A stretch of 64,000 nucleotides of DNA from Ischnura elegans (taxonomy: Eukaryota; Arthropoda; Insecta; Odonata; Coenagrionidae). Of the stretch, positions 11,380 through 22,154 are shown in pieces; position 1 is the stretch's first letter; the number at the start of each line of letters is the position of its first letter. The stretch spans positions 81,691,992-81,755,991 of the forward strand of contig NC_060253.1 of NCBI RefSeq assembly GCF_921293095.1, in the 5' to 3' direction. The translations under genes and the position numbers were made by a program. A model generated the notes under the pieces. It was not told the DNA's origin, made no database searches, and saw only the letters and a program-made list of their open reading frames with translations.

Positions 11380-11519
11380 GCCATCAAGGAGCGGAGGTTG
11401 GAGCTTGGCATGGAGCGGGAAGTGCTGGAGGTGCGTAAGCGAGCTGCTGCAGAAGAAGTTTCAATGCTGGGCAATGAGATTCGCCACATGCAAGCCAAGA
11501 TTGGACAGCTGCAGAAAAG
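11380..11519 (+). CDS. CCDC39: CCDC39, internal exon
   Basis: 140 nt from TGCTAG to GTATCT, ending after two bases of an Arg codon. It encodes A-I-K-E-R-R-L-E-L-G-M-E ... Q-A-K-I-G-Q-L-Q-K-R, which continues into Y-E-I in the next exon, matching the vertebrate K-x-R-Y-E-I-L junction. Confidence 0.9.
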
Positions 11520-11674
11520 GTATCTGTTGCTGCTGCCCTTTCTCCATCATCCCTTTTCTGGAGGAAGTAGGAGGGGAAAAAATCCTTGTCTAAGATTCGT
11601 GCAAATATGGTACGAATGGAAACAGCTTTATCTTCAAAATATGAAATAAGCAAAATTGTTCTAATTTTTTCCAG

Positions 11675-11759
11675 ATACGAAATAGAAACTGCATCTTTTG
11701 CATATGAAGATGAAGAGGTTGACCATGATCCGATGTCACTCATCCGTTTCAATTTGAAG
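11675..11759 (+). CDS. CCDC39: CCDC39, short internal exon with acidic non-coil insert
   Basis: 85 nt between TTCCAG and GTATGT. With the previous exon it gives K-R-Y-E-I-E-T-A-S-F, an acidic stretch (Y-E-D-E-E-V-D-H-D), then M-S-L-I-R-F-N-L-K. Vertebrate CCDC39 has the same order: R-Y-E-I, an acidic proline-containing loop, then a helix before Q-x-K-E-E-L-Q-x-E-G-D. Preceded by a 155-nt intron. Confidence 0.9.
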
Positions 11760-12508
11760 GTATGTACTTAGATAAATATTGCACTCAATAAAACTCTCCA
11801 ATTTTTTTCCCCAGTTAGATGGCATCGGAAAGCATGTGCAAAGGAAATGAAATTCATTGCAGAAGTAGCTCACTTATCACTAGCTGCACCATTATTTTGC
11901 ACATTGCAACTTGAAAATCCTGGATATTCATCCTCCAGTCAATAACATACCATGTCATGAAAAAAAATACATGAAAGATGGTGGACTGGTGGTGGTCTGT
12001 TTCTTTCTTGAACTCCTGAAAAATGAAACATGAACTACCAAAGCCTGATAAATTTGAAAGATGAGAAATGCAAAATACTTTCATGTTGCTACCTAGGTAA
12101 CCTATGCTATAAGTTTATAATTATAGATAATGACCTATATACATAGAGACTTTACATAAATATGTAGAATGACCTGGTTCTTAGAATGTATTAACTGAAG
12201 TCCCTATTGCTATTTGTTGTTCTAAATATTAAAGAGTAACCTCATTATAGTTGTATATAGAATTGTCACTTCCGCATGTGTTTTGATGTAGCAATTTCTG
12301 CTACCAGCTTGTGTACTAAATTGGAACTGGTTCACTGCAAATCTTGAGAATGGGGACAGTTCCTCCTCTTATGAGGTTCAGCATTGTCCTTGTGTTGCTC
12401 AGCCTAAGGAACTGACATGTTTGTGAACTGCATTCCTGCCCTGAGCCACTGTAGCTCTGAAGAACACCTTGTTGGGGCGTATGGTACAATGCAGTTCTCT
12501 TCCCACAG
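11760..12508 (+). other. CCDC39 intron
   Basis: 749-nt intron; no repeat or gene recognised. Confidence 0.7.
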
Positions 12509-12665
12509 GTGGCACAGTGCAAGCAGGAGTTGCAGGAAGAGGGGGACCGGTTGGAACAGCGTGTGCGTAATGCCGAAGCAGAGATTGGGGCCCTTGAGGC
12601 CACCTTACGGCTTGTTAGCGGTGCCAACGATGCCCTCAAAGGTGGTGGAGCCAGTGAAGACCATG
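12509..12665 (+). CDS. CCDC39: CCDC39, internal exon (L-Q-E-E-G-D-R-L motif)
   Basis: 157 nt, phase 0 to 1. It encodes V-A-Q-C-K-Q-E-L-Q-E-E-G-D-R-L-E followed by V-R-N-A-E-A-E-I-G-A-L-E-A-T-L-R-L-V. This parallels vertebrate E-E-L-Q-R-E-G-D-x-L and K-A-E-K-E-I-x-A-L-E-x-T-L-x-V-L almost residue for residue in spacing, one of the strongest supports for the CCDC39 call. Confidence 0.92.
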
Positions 12666-13705
12666 GTGAGTGCCTTAACTCTAGAACAGCTGGACTTGGC
12701 CTTCCCCCTTCAATGGCTATAGGTATCAAATTGATCCTCTTAATGTTAGTTGCTCATAAATGCTGTAACAATGTATGTACTAAGTAGCCATTATTTTCCT
12801 GTGGTACAATTCATGCCACCCATACAAAAAAATCTGTGCTGTGACTGTACTAAAGCTGCACTGTAACTGTGCTAAAAGGGCCGTACTGTGACTCGACTTA
12901 AACTGCACTTAAATTGAAACATCGCAGTACAGTTATAGCATAGCCACAGTGCAGTTGCCATAGAACAGTCACAGTGCAGCCGCCATAGCACAGTCATAGT
13001 GCAGCCCCAGCACAGTTTTTACTATAATACTTTTTCCTTGAAACAATAATTGACAGCCTATAGATATTGTTACATCTGCGGGTTGAATGATACTTATTTC
13101 ATCAGATGGCACAGGATTTATTTCCAACTTCACACAGTAGTACACTTAAGCCAGGGCTGCTTCCCGCGAGCCAGGAAGTTCGTTACCCACTGTCCTACTT
13201 ACTCCTGCTGTGCAGACTGGTATTCATATATTAACAAATGAACATCAATAAACACTAAGCGCACATACATAACAGATATGGTTATTGCATTCCTTGTAGA
13301 TCATATTGAAAACAAGAAGCAGAATTAAATCAAGATGGGCCAATTAGCAAAGAAGTATAGTTCCCTTTTTAGGTGTTTGTGAAGATTGGTTGACTGATCC
13401 AACCTGAAAACGGCATAGATCGAGACATAACAGTGGCCAAAACGACTACACTCACTCAAATGTTGACTAGTCAAAGGAAAGATAGACCATATTTCTAACA
13501 GACACTTACTGAATTACTTACGTTCCATTTCCTTAACATAAACTAAGTTGATGGTACTCAAACATTTATATCGAAGCACTTAGATCCAATGAGAAAAATT
13601 GACAAATCCTATATTGCACATCAACTGACACTACATAAAACCACGTAAATTTAGTTTAAAAAGACAGTTCACTGTCACTGCTAATGATGTTTTTATCTAG
13701 TACAG
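12666..13705 (+). other. CCDC39 intron
   Basis: 1.04-kb intron with the foldback repeat at 12828-13021; the rest is AT-rich with nothing recognised. Confidence 0.7.
12828..13021. repeat. Foldback with about 20-bp internal subrepeats
   Basis: The left half repeats variants of CTGCACTGTAACTGTGCT and CTGTGACTGTACT; the right half carries the same unit in inverted form (AGCACAGTCATAGTGCAG, AGAACAGTCACAGTGCAG). The ends AAAATCTGTGCTG and CAGCACAGTTTT are inverted, so the whole 194 bp can fold on itself. A MITE-like foldback; class unknown. Confidence 0.6.
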
Positions 13706-13815
13706 ACGCAGGGGGGGATGCTGAGAGGTGTAGCTTGGAGGAGAAGGTGCGGGAAGCCCTGCGACTGCGCCGCACCAAGAACCTGTCCCTTGTTGAACAC
13801 CAGAATGAAGTTGCA
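13706..13815 (+). CDS. CCDC39: CCDC39, internal exon beside a LINE tail
   Basis: 110 nt between TACAG and GTATGT. It completes an Asp codon and encodes D-A-G-G-D-A-E-R-C-S-L-E-E-K-V-R-E-A-L ... E-H-Q-N-E-V-A, phase 0 at its end. The donor GTATGT runs straight into (TAA)n, the tail of a reverse-oriented truncated LINE, so the donor survives at the very edge of an insertion. Confidence 0.87.
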
Positions 13816-14478
13816 GTATGTATAATAATAATAATATTTATTTGCCAGGAGATCTTGGTACATACATGTTCTACGATGTACGGCCTTGTCAATGTTTAGT
13901 TACAAAAAGTAAATAACAAATAGCCATACAGAACATATTTACATAGTTAAATATTCATCAATAGAATAAAATAAATGTATCAAAAAGAACTCCTTCAACT
14001 TAACTTTAAAGCAAGACATTTTTTCCACACTCTTAATGTTTCTAGGAAGCTTGTTGTATAGTAATAATCCCATGTTGGTTTTAGAAAGGCTGGTTTTACT
14101 GGTTCTGATGAACTTTACATGTAGATTGCCACAGTTCCTGGTCTAGTGGTTGTGGATGCTATCGTAGGTAGCATAGAAACCAAATTTGCGTTTGGCACAA
14201 ATGAATGCACTCAACATGTAAACACACGGAATTGGGAGAATGGAGAGTTTCTTGAAAAGAGGGCGACGTGGAGCTCTAAGGGGTGAACTACATATCAGTC
14301 TCACTATCTTCTTTTGTATTTTAAAAACAACATGAGCACAGGGTGAAGGGCCCCAAAAAAGGATGCTATAAATAACATGGGAATAGAACTCATCATAATG
14401 GATTGAGATTAGCACTTCATTTTTAACTGTTGACCTAATCGAGTGAACCAAAACACTGCACAGAGTTTTTTACATAGA

Positions 14479-15500
14479 CTACCCAGATAGCACAAAGTAA
14501 GTGAGTTAACCGTTTCTTATGGTTTTCTTACGGAAAAAATTGATAAGCAGCTTATCGTAAGCTAAGGGACTTATATAAGGCAAGGGTAAGACGTTAGGGA
14601 CGTTTAGGTAAGGAATGCCGTCAAATATCCTCAGGCAATGTAAGTCACTTCTGTTGGAGCGCCTAAGGCGGCTGAACAGCGTACTACACATGCTACGCGG
14701 CTCATCTTGACATGAATTTAAAGGCTATTGGGGAAATTTAGCGAGTTTTTATAAGGGCTGAACAACTGATAACAGATTTTCCCGTAAATAGAAAAAAATT
14801 AATAACTGCAAGCAACCGGCTAGTGAAGATATAAAGCATAGTACAAGTACTCTATCCATGCGGCGGAAAGAAAAAAAATAACACCAAGGTGGATCCGAAC
14901 GTGCGACCCTCGGAACCGATGTACTACACGCTAACCACTACACCACGTCAGTTGTTAAGAAAAGGTGGTGTAGTTACTAATTAAATATCCAATTATGTAA
15001 AAAAAACTTGTTTGGCATGTGCATGAAAAACTGAATTTATTCAAGGTCCATACATTTTAACGTTTATGAATTTTAAATTATGGTTTGATAACCCGATGAC
15101 TACAATACGTATATTAGATGTTCCTTCCGGCATTTTTATATTATTCTACGTTGGTATTCTTGTGAAATTGTGTTTTTCTTACGACCTTCGTTAAGCTATC
15201 AGTTCATAAATATGAATGATTTTCAAATTATGGCGGTATGATGTTACTTCTCCTCATAATATAGAAGCGCCAATAATAAAAACATTGTTTTAATGCATAA
15301 AGGCCTTAATTAACACTCTGTAACGATGGGATAATAACAGCATCTACGGAAGTGCTGAAAGTTTGGCATCCATTTTGCCATTACTCTGGATGTTTGTCGC
15401 CCTGGCCGTAAGAAACCCATAACAAGCTTACTTGAGAAGCGACTTCCTTATTTCTTCCTTTCACCTTATCTCAATGACTTATAATGTGCTAGCTGGGTAG
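14479..15500. mobile_element. MITE with 16-bp TIRs inside the LINE fragment
   Basis: Ends CTACCCAGATAGCACA (14479-14494) and TGTGCTAGCTGGGTAG (15485-15500) are inverted repeats with one mismatch. Insertion into the LINE is shown by LINE coding sequence on both sides. The target duplication may be TA, but the palindromic edge leaves this uncertain. It holds a tRNA-like segment on the minus strand (14889-14949) and no transposase. Confidence 0.7.
14889..14949 (-). tRNA. tRNA-like sequence with Pol III box A and box B (pseudo)
   Basis: On the minus strand the box A-like TAGTGGTTAGCG (plus 14929-14940) is followed about 30 nt later by the box B-like GTTCGGATCC (plus 14891-14900). Ends GTGG and CCAC could pair. 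I cannot draw a convincing anticodon arm, so this is more likely a tRNA-derived fragment or SINE head than a working tRNA. Confidence 0.4.
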
Positions 15501-15690
15501 AAACATGGCTATCCCAGTAGCTTAGTCTACTATCGAGGGTAACCTCCACGAAGGAGGCATTGTCGCTCCTGGGAATCATTGTACCGTCGAAAGACAATGA
15601 AATATCTGGTAAAGGCTTATTTTTGTTTACAAAGTGTATTAAATTTGTTTTTTCTTTATTATCAAGAAGAAAATTGTCCATTTATTCGTA

Positions 15691-17417
15691 GGTACTGGGA
15701 ATCCGTCGTTTAAGACTACCTGCACATGTGCATGTATAATGAGGTGTATTCCAGTCAATGCAACTTTTGCTCGCTGATTGTAGACATCTAAGAACATTTT
15801 TTGTGCCAAAATAGTGTTATTTTCTACGTGACATCTCCCGTAAAGCTACTGCTAATAATCACAGTGCCAGTGTTTGTAGTGCACCAAGTTTGACAAGGCT
15901 GAAAAATATCGGCCAAGAGTTATCAGTGTTCCATCGTGATTGAATTGTAAAAAGTGATATTATGCTATCGATTAATGTCTAGCAGTAGTGTAAAAATTGT
16001 CAGTGGCGTGTTCACCTCCGTTGTTCACTGTAGATATGACATTTCACGATCAAGCTATCAAGATCAAAACTGTGTGTGAAGTTTGTTATTCTATTATTTC
16101 AATGATTAGTAGTGAGAAAAGTCACCTGTGTCACTTGTATGTGCTAATTTAAGGTTTTAAATCAGTGAATAAATAGTTGTTTTCATCATAACGAGCTCTG
16201 TTATTGTAAGTTGTACGTGATGAATATAAGAATGGTAGTGACTTCCAGTTTTTGATAATTGTATTTGCTTATTTCCCATTATATTTTTATGGTATATGCT
16301 AGTATATTGTTAATGGATTTACCTATATTATTGAAATGGCTAGTAGCTTGTGTGTGTGTGTGTTGGCAGCGGAACCGATTCGCGATCTCAGATGTGGATT
16401 GTGTGCGGACTGTGTTGCTGTGAATTCGTACCATAGGACGGATAGGACTTAGCACTACCTTCTCCGCTAATATGGCATTGCCAAATTCAACAGCGCAACT
16501 CGTAAGCTTACAATTATTATCCTCCAGTATTACAAAATTCTTTTACAACTCGATTTGCCGCAGACGTAGAGCAAATTATTTGTCATAACAAATTCCATGA
16601 GGGTCGTGGCATCAATTTTTGGTGTCCTAAAAAAAGGCTGGTGTCCTGTCACCCCCTGCTACACGCCTTTTAGGCAGCTTGCAAGGTATTATATAGATGT
16701 AGATGAATTTCAAGTGTACTATTCGAACGAGCGGCAACGGTATCATCCATTTTTGTGATAACTAAAACATACGAAGTGAAACGCTTGTATTTCATCATTC
16801 CGAGGTTGCATTATTAATATCCCAAGTAATAATCGTGGCACAATAGCAATAGGAAAACTTGCCCAAGAATAACAGAACAAAATAAAGTGACAATCAGCGG
16901 CAAAATACTCCCTCAAAACAAATTTTACAGCATGCACTAAGCATATTTCCCAACTCCATATGGTTGTTTAGGCACCTATGATGTCAGCAATGCTCGGCTG
17001 TCTTCGCGCAGTGGTCGGCTCAGAGAAATTTCGCTCAATTTTTTTATTTCTTTTGATGATGAATGGAAAAACTTAAGGTATTTTTCCGAGCTAATGTATC
17101 CATTTTACTTATTCAAAATAGTTTTTAGAGCAATCGACGACCCATGCAAGTTCCCCATTCGTTGTAATTATTTGTCATTTACTCAGCATCACTTTAATAA
17201 AATCAATAAATTAAACATTGAATGGTTTTCAAGGGTATATAACCATGTCAATGCAACGAAAAGTGCCTGACTACATATCCAGTTCATAACTTTACCTAAT
17301 CAAAATAATTCCAATGCCAGAACTTTGATTTTCTTCTAGGGTTTTAGCTAGCCGAACAGATTTTCGTCCCAACATTTGGTGACATTTTGATGCCTTTCAT
17401 TTTTATTCCTTTCCCAG
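15691..17417 (+). other. Remainder of CCDC39 intron
   Basis: AT-rich, with a short (TG)n run near 16350-16363. No coding similarity or clear repeat boundary was seen. It ends in TTTCCCAG. Confidence 0.6.
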
Positions 17418-17630
17418 GATAGGACAGCTGCCCTGGCTGAGCTTGACAGCCAGATTGGTGAGATGTCAAGGGCGCTGAAGGAGGAGGCAGTGTTGGCCAG
17501 CGGGCTGCAATCGGAGATGCAGGAACAGGCTCTCAAGCAGGGTCGGGCCCTACAACAGGTGCGCAGGCTGCAGGCTGACGTGCGCAAGGTGGCAGCAGGT
17601 GATGCAGCTGCCGACCCCACCTTTGATGAG
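17418..17630 (+). CDS. CCDC39: CCDC39, internal exon near C-terminus
   Basis: 71 codons, phase 0/0, donor GTGAGA. It encodes D-R-T-A-A-L-A-E-L-D-S-Q-I-G-E-M ... R-R-L-Q-A-D-V-R-K ... D-P-T-F-D-E, the last long heptad coil before the C-terminal helix. A MITE (17649) begins only 19 nt past the exon end. Confidence 0.87.
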
Positions 17631-17648
17631 GTGAGATGGGGTGCTGCC

Positions 17649-17972
17649 CAGTGGCGCAGCGAGGGGGGGGTTTTGGGGGTTAAACCCCCCCCCCCCCCCC
17701 CCCCAAAGCTCGGAGAAATATTTAATTTTAATCCATTTTACTAAATTAGATTGATATTACTAATAGAATAGAGTAAAGATTAATAAAATATCCCTCAGAA
17801 AGCCGTAAAACTCACCATTTTGAACCGTTTATCTTAAAATTCCGCAATTTAATAATCTCGAACCTACCGCTTATCCTGGAGGGTATTCCATACCACCACA
17901 CACCCCAGTATTAATTGCACCTAAACACCCCCCCCCCCTCCCCCCCAGCCTTTATTCCTGGCTGCGCCCCTG
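17649..17972. mobile_element. hAT-like MITE, GGCGCAGC-TIR family
   Basis: It begins CAGTGGCGCAGCGAGG and ends GGCTGCGCCCCTG; the flanking 8-mers GTGCTGCC (17641-17648) and GCGCTGCC (17973-17980) match at 7 of 8 bases. The interior (CCCTCAGAAAGCC, CATTTTGAACC, GGGTATTCCATACC) is shared with 50584-50884 (inverted) and 43560-44231. Long C runs lie just inside each end. Confidence 0.78.
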
Positions 17973-18521
17973 GCGCTGCCTGTGTACAATTTTAAAACTA
18001 ATATCTCAAAACAGTGTTCAAAAAGGAACTCCCAAATTATATAATTCCTTGTATTTTGTGCGATCAAAAACAAAAATGCTTGTAAAATTGCTGATGAGCT
18101 ATAGTTTTTATGTTGGAAAAGTGTGTTCTCTCAGGTATGAACCACCATTTTCTTTTCATTTCCACGTATCTCAACTTATGATATGAGATTGCATCCAAAT
18201 CCTCAATAGCTGATATTTATGTTCTTTGTAATATCAAAATTTAAATAAGCTCCTTAATTTTTTACTTAATGGTTGCCTTTTTAAAATAGAAATTAGCGAC
18301 CTATAATTCGTCATGCTTGAAGTATGTATGTAACACAGTGACAGCGTAACATAATCACAATATTTACTGGAACAACCTTCCAAACTTTGCAACAATGAAA
18401 TATGGACCACACTTGAGAGCTGAGTATCGATGGCACGTGCTCACTCTCCCCTGTGGTTCCTCACAAAGGTAGCTAAGCATTGCACTCCCCCTTAAAATTA
18501 CTCTCCCATTCCAATGTGCAG
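17973..18521 (+). other. Remainder of CCDC39 intron
   Basis: AT-rich intron sequence after the MITE; nothing recognised up to the acceptor ATGTGCAG. Confidence 0.6.
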
Positions 18522-18798
18522 AGGGACATTTACGCTCGCCAGTTGTCCGCAGCCACCAAGAGGGCCCTCCATCTGTTGGCATGCCTGTGCTCTACCCATG
18601 AGGAAGCAGCAGATGATGCCCTGGTGCCTCGCGTTCAGCAGCTGCTCGCCGACAGGGGCCTTACAACAGGGGTGAGCCCCTCCCTCCCAGCACCCTCACC
18701 CACCTCTCCACCCACACGGCTCTCTCGTCCCACCAACACCACGCCCTCACCCACTGCAGCTACCCTCTTCACCATCGATGGGTCGCTCCTCACACAAG
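18522..18798 (+). CDS. CCDC39: CCDC39, C-terminal helix and Ser/Pro tail
   Basis: 277 nt, phase 0 to 1, from GTGCAG to GTGAGT. First a helix, R-D-I-Y-A-R-Q-L-S-A-A-T-K-R-A-L, then V-P-R-V-Q-Q-L-L-A-D-R-G-L, matching the vertebrate pattern of an E-Q-D-I-K-L-R-E helix ending I-x-Q-T-Y-F-x-Q-S-G-L. A Ser/Pro/Thr-rich low-complexity tail follows, as in vertebrate CCDC39. Confidence 0.9.
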
Positions 18799-19291
18799 GT
18801 GAGTCTGGCATACACTGCTGTTATTGCATAGGTTTTCATGTTTCAGAACACACTTACTCCTTGAGAGTCCCTCCAAAGGAAGTGCATACCTATGAATCTA
18901 TTGTCGAAGACTATTCATATCAGCTTATGTTGAAGTCCCGGCTACTGTTAGCAATTTTTTTTCAACAGTCTTATCAGTTGGTATTCCACTTAGTAAAAGT
19001 TACTCAACCAATCCAGTTAATTATGCATGATTCTTAAGTTCTAGATTATATTCTGATTTTTAAGTTGTAAACGAACCCAATTCACTTATTTTACCACTGT
19101 TGAATCGTTATATCAATCCTTCTAATTCTCACCAAAAATGTCCAATCGCATTCCTCAAGCTCTTGGAAAAAATTAATGGTAGATCAAAATCGTGTGTTTG
19201 TCTGCATGATGTAATGAGGAAGAAATACTCAATTTGCTGTCAGAATGGCCTTGTACTGCCAATCATGGTCACTAACTGATCTCCCCCTTAG

Positions 19292-19380
19292 CAGCATCAC
19301 CACAAGGTGGTGACAGGGGCAGTCAGCACCAGGCGAGCTGCAACAGAGCATCCAGGCGTGCACCATCCAAGCGCCACTGA
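19292..19380 (+). CDS. CCDC39: CCDC39, terminal exon
   Basis: After TTAG/CAG the frame completes an Ala codon and reads S-P-Q-G-G-D-R-G-S-Q-H-Q ... R-A-P-S-K-R-H, then TGA at 19378-19380. The acceptor TTAGCAG is a NAGNAG tandem; using the second AG removes a single Ala and keeps the frame. The basic Ser/Arg-rich end suits the CCDC39 tail. Confidence 0.8.
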
Positions 19381-19602
19381 TGGTCAATGGGGCCCTCCTA
19401 CCAACGGGAAAGGCTAGTACTCCCTGCTCCTGTGTTACCTGTCACCTCCTAGTCCTGAGTAGCCTGGAGTTGGTATCCTAATTTGGGCCTCTTATTTGCC
19501 AACCATTCATGAAAACCAAGCATCTGTGTACTATTTATGGTGTGATTTCACATACTGTGTCACTTTTTTATTTATTCCATGATGTTGATTGAATTTGGTA
19601 CA

Positions 19603-19608
19603 AATAAA
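19603..19608 (+). terminator. CCDC39: CCDC39 polyadenylation signal
   Basis: AATAAA 223 nt after the stop codon, the first canonical signal downstream, implying a short 3' UTR. Confidence 0.6.
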
Positions 19609-21304
19609 TGGCTCCTTTCTTGAAGATTGAAAGTTGCCATAGTAAGGTATAATTTCAAAAGAAGGAAAAAAGAAATAAAATTGACATGAACAATCCAAAA
19701 TGATCATTATAACAAAATGATAGGATAAAACCCACCAACACTTCCTCTGAGATACAAAAAAATATTACTAACAAATCAAATCACATTTCAAAGGAGTTAT
19801 GGCCTGAATAACTCCTTCTAGTTGAAACATGATGAAATGAATTAAGAAATGAATGAGGATGAACAAATGAAATTGAACATTCAAAAGCACTACCTTCATG
19901 AAACTCTACTTAAAACACAGTGAATGGTGGTGGGGTGAAATGGGGTGTGATGAAAAAAGCTAAACAAATGATAAGAAGATCAAATTGTTAATCTCTATAG
20001 TCACAGGCTCAATTTTGTGGAAGTTCATTTCAATGAATAAAAACGAACAACCTTTAATGTGGATGTGGCTTTAACGTGGATTAAAACAAAGTTTGTTCGT
20101 TTTTATTCAGATCAAATTGTATTATATGACAGTAAGTTAGTGGCATCTTTGGCCCAATGAGTTTTCAGTGCACCACGAGCACTTCGAAGGATGATCTGTC
20201 AAAGTGCACAATGGTTAGATACTTGTCAGGCAAAAACACACGAGAATTGCAAAAACAGAGAGGGGATTCAAAGCTGACAGAGGGACAACATATGAAATGG
20301 TGATGACCAAATGAAGAACTGGACGGAAGAGAAAAGGCTAGAGTTCAGGCTCTTGGCCTGCTGCCTCTGTCCTGGCCAAGGAGTTCCCTTTGTGGTCAGC
20401 ATCTTGGGATTAAAGACACCAAGATATGGCCTTGTGGCAGATGAACTGCTACCCTCAAGTGTCAAGTTTTTCAGGGTTTGTTCCAACATTCCATTTCCAA
20501 TGACTTTACCCTGATTTTTCAGTCAGATTTTTAAAATTTCCCTGACATTATATCAAGGGCAAAGCATTCATATATAAGAATTTAAGGAAATATGCAGCAA
20601 GGTGTACATCTACATACTACCCAGTAGGGTGCCTCGTTTTGCCACTTTTTTTTAGAAGCGAATCGTAATACCCGGCAAAAGTTGTGTACCCGGGTGGGTA
20701 TTACAGATGTGATTTTTTTTCAAAATCAGTTTATATCTTCTGTTCGCCATTTTGTCTTGAAATTTCAAAATTTTTAACGAAAAACGTTAAATATTTAAAT
20801 AATTTTAATTTGGTTGTAGCAAGCACTCATTTTTTTCCAGTGGGGTACAACATTGGTTTTTCCTTGATATTTTAGACTAAATACGTCAGCTCTATTGCTT
20901 TTAATTATCGAGAAAATGACCTTTTTATCATACACCGAAAGCAGTTTTGTGGGGTAGGCAACCCGCAACACGCAGTCTCCTTTTACGCTATGCATGCGAT
21001 AAATGACGCAAAATAGAGATTTTTTTTGGTCTAAAACGTGGAAATCATGTCTGAAGTTGTCAAGGGCAGTCACTAGGATGGGAGTATGCTCTTTTATGCC
21101 ATCGCCGACTGTATTGACCATATTTTCGAGATAATAATAGTCTTTTGAGAATATTTCAGAAAAATTATGGCAATTATAAAATTGGACTAACAGCTCCATC
21201 ACAACAAGATGTTTCCTGTTTACTGGTCACTTGCCAAGCCACTACAGTTCCATGAGATGCAATTATCAACTGAAATGAACATTACAAATAACACTCTAAT
21301 AAGA
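19609..21304. other. Tail-to-tail gap between CCDC39 and NDUFA10
   Basis: No gene recognised. It contains the perfect inverted repeat TGAATAAAAACGAACAA (20034-20050 with 20093-20109, 42-nt spacer). Open frames near 20311 and 20795 on either strand show no family features. Confidence 0.6.
20034..20109. repeat. Perfect 17-bp inverted repeat
   Basis: TGAATAAAAACGAACAA at 20034-20050 and its exact reverse complement at 20093-20109 enclose 42 nt. It lies between two convergent 3' ends; it could be a small foldback insertion or a transcribed hairpin. Confidence 0.6.
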
Positions 21305-21310
21305 TTTATT
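21305..21310 (-). terminator. NDUFA10: NDUFA10 polyadenylation signal
   Basis: Minus-strand AATAAA, 166 nt beyond the stop codon (TAA, plus 21477-21479), giving a compact 3' UTR. Confidence 0.65.
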
Positions 21311-21476
21311 CCATACACTTCAACAAAATCACTCACAAATAATAATCATCCTTGAAATAAAATAATTTAACAGTGGCCACATTAACATAACTTCTAACAC
21401 CCAGACTTCTAATCTCAGGGCTTTCTTACAGTCACTATGGCAATGAGTGTAAATGCAGAGACAGCACTCTGAGCTC

Positions 21477-21572
21477 TTAGAAGTAAACATTTCGGTAGTC
21501 CATGTGTGTCTTGAACAGGACTTTGTCACCAGCATCTGCATTATAGCCTGGCCTGTACTTCAGCCCTGGAGT
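21477..21572 (-). CDS. NDUFA10: NDUFA10 (ND-42), exon 6, C-terminus
   Basis: After TTTCAG the exon encodes T-P-G-L-K-Y-R-P-G-Y-N-A-D-A-G-D-K-V-L-F and ends at TAA. The K-Y-x-P-G-Y-N-x-x-x-G-D-K signature is the conserved C-terminus of NDUFA10. It is phase 0 with exon 5 across a 14-kb intron filled with nested transposons. Confidence 0.92.
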   Translation of the reverse strand, partial: TPGLKYRPGYNADAGDKVLFKTHMDYRNVYF

Positions 21573-22154
21573 CTGAAATAAAAAGGAATTTTAAGTGCAC
21601 ATGCAAACACTTCTCAACCGTATTCTCCTGCCAATGAACTGTCGAGGCACTTATAGAGGATGTATCACTGTAATAGGCAGTTTTGCCAACATGAAATCTT
21701 AAGCTGGTGTCCCACGGTCAAATTTGCATCAAAATATATATCAGTATCAAATTTTGATACAACTGACGTGCACAGTCTCCCACGGTCAAAATTTCATCCA
21801 ACTAGCTTTTGGTCCTATCGTTTGGAACAAACTCTGTTTTTTTCCAAATGGATAAATTTTCATCCAATTGGATGAATCCAGCCAATAACAGGGCCTTTGT
21901 TCGCCAGCGCAAGCGCTGACACATGTCAAACTTATTTAAAGGGATGGGTCGAATAGTAGATTTCTCAAATTCGAATATCAAATCATTGCTCGAATATTCG
22001 AATACCTCGAATACTAAACTATGAATGTGGGAATGTTTGACTAGGTCGCCTATGCAGCAGGAAACCCAAGATTTTGGCGAGTAATTGTGATTGCCTTTAA
22101 AGGATGCAAACAGGAATTTAGCTGATTAATGGAAAATTTTAATTATATGTAACC

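Larger units (their letters stand above)
13818..15690 (-). mobile_element. 5'-truncated LINE (CR1/L2/Jockey-type), interrupted
   Basis: Minus-strand reading at 14451-14143 gives post-RT LINE sequence (I-L-F-W-G-P-S-P, I-x-R-L-I-C, R-P-L-F-K-K-L, C-V-Y-M-L-S), parallel to the C-terminus of the intact LINE at 46027 (I-M-F-W-G-N-S-P, R-P-L-F-V, C-V-Y-I-L-S). The upstream part continues at 15681-15500 (T-L-D-S-R-L-S-Y-W-D-S-H-V). Between them sits a 1-kb inverted-repeat element. The 3' end is a TTA-type microsatellite abutting the CCDC39 donor. Dead: truncated and split. Confidence 0.75.

Noticed and set aside
419-19380. CCDC40 or generic myosin-tail protein as an alternative identity
   Set aside because: The order D-F-x-I-Q-x-x-E, R-Y-E-I plus acidic loop, L-Q-x-E-G-D and the C-terminal helix with Ser-rich tail fits CCDC39 specifically.
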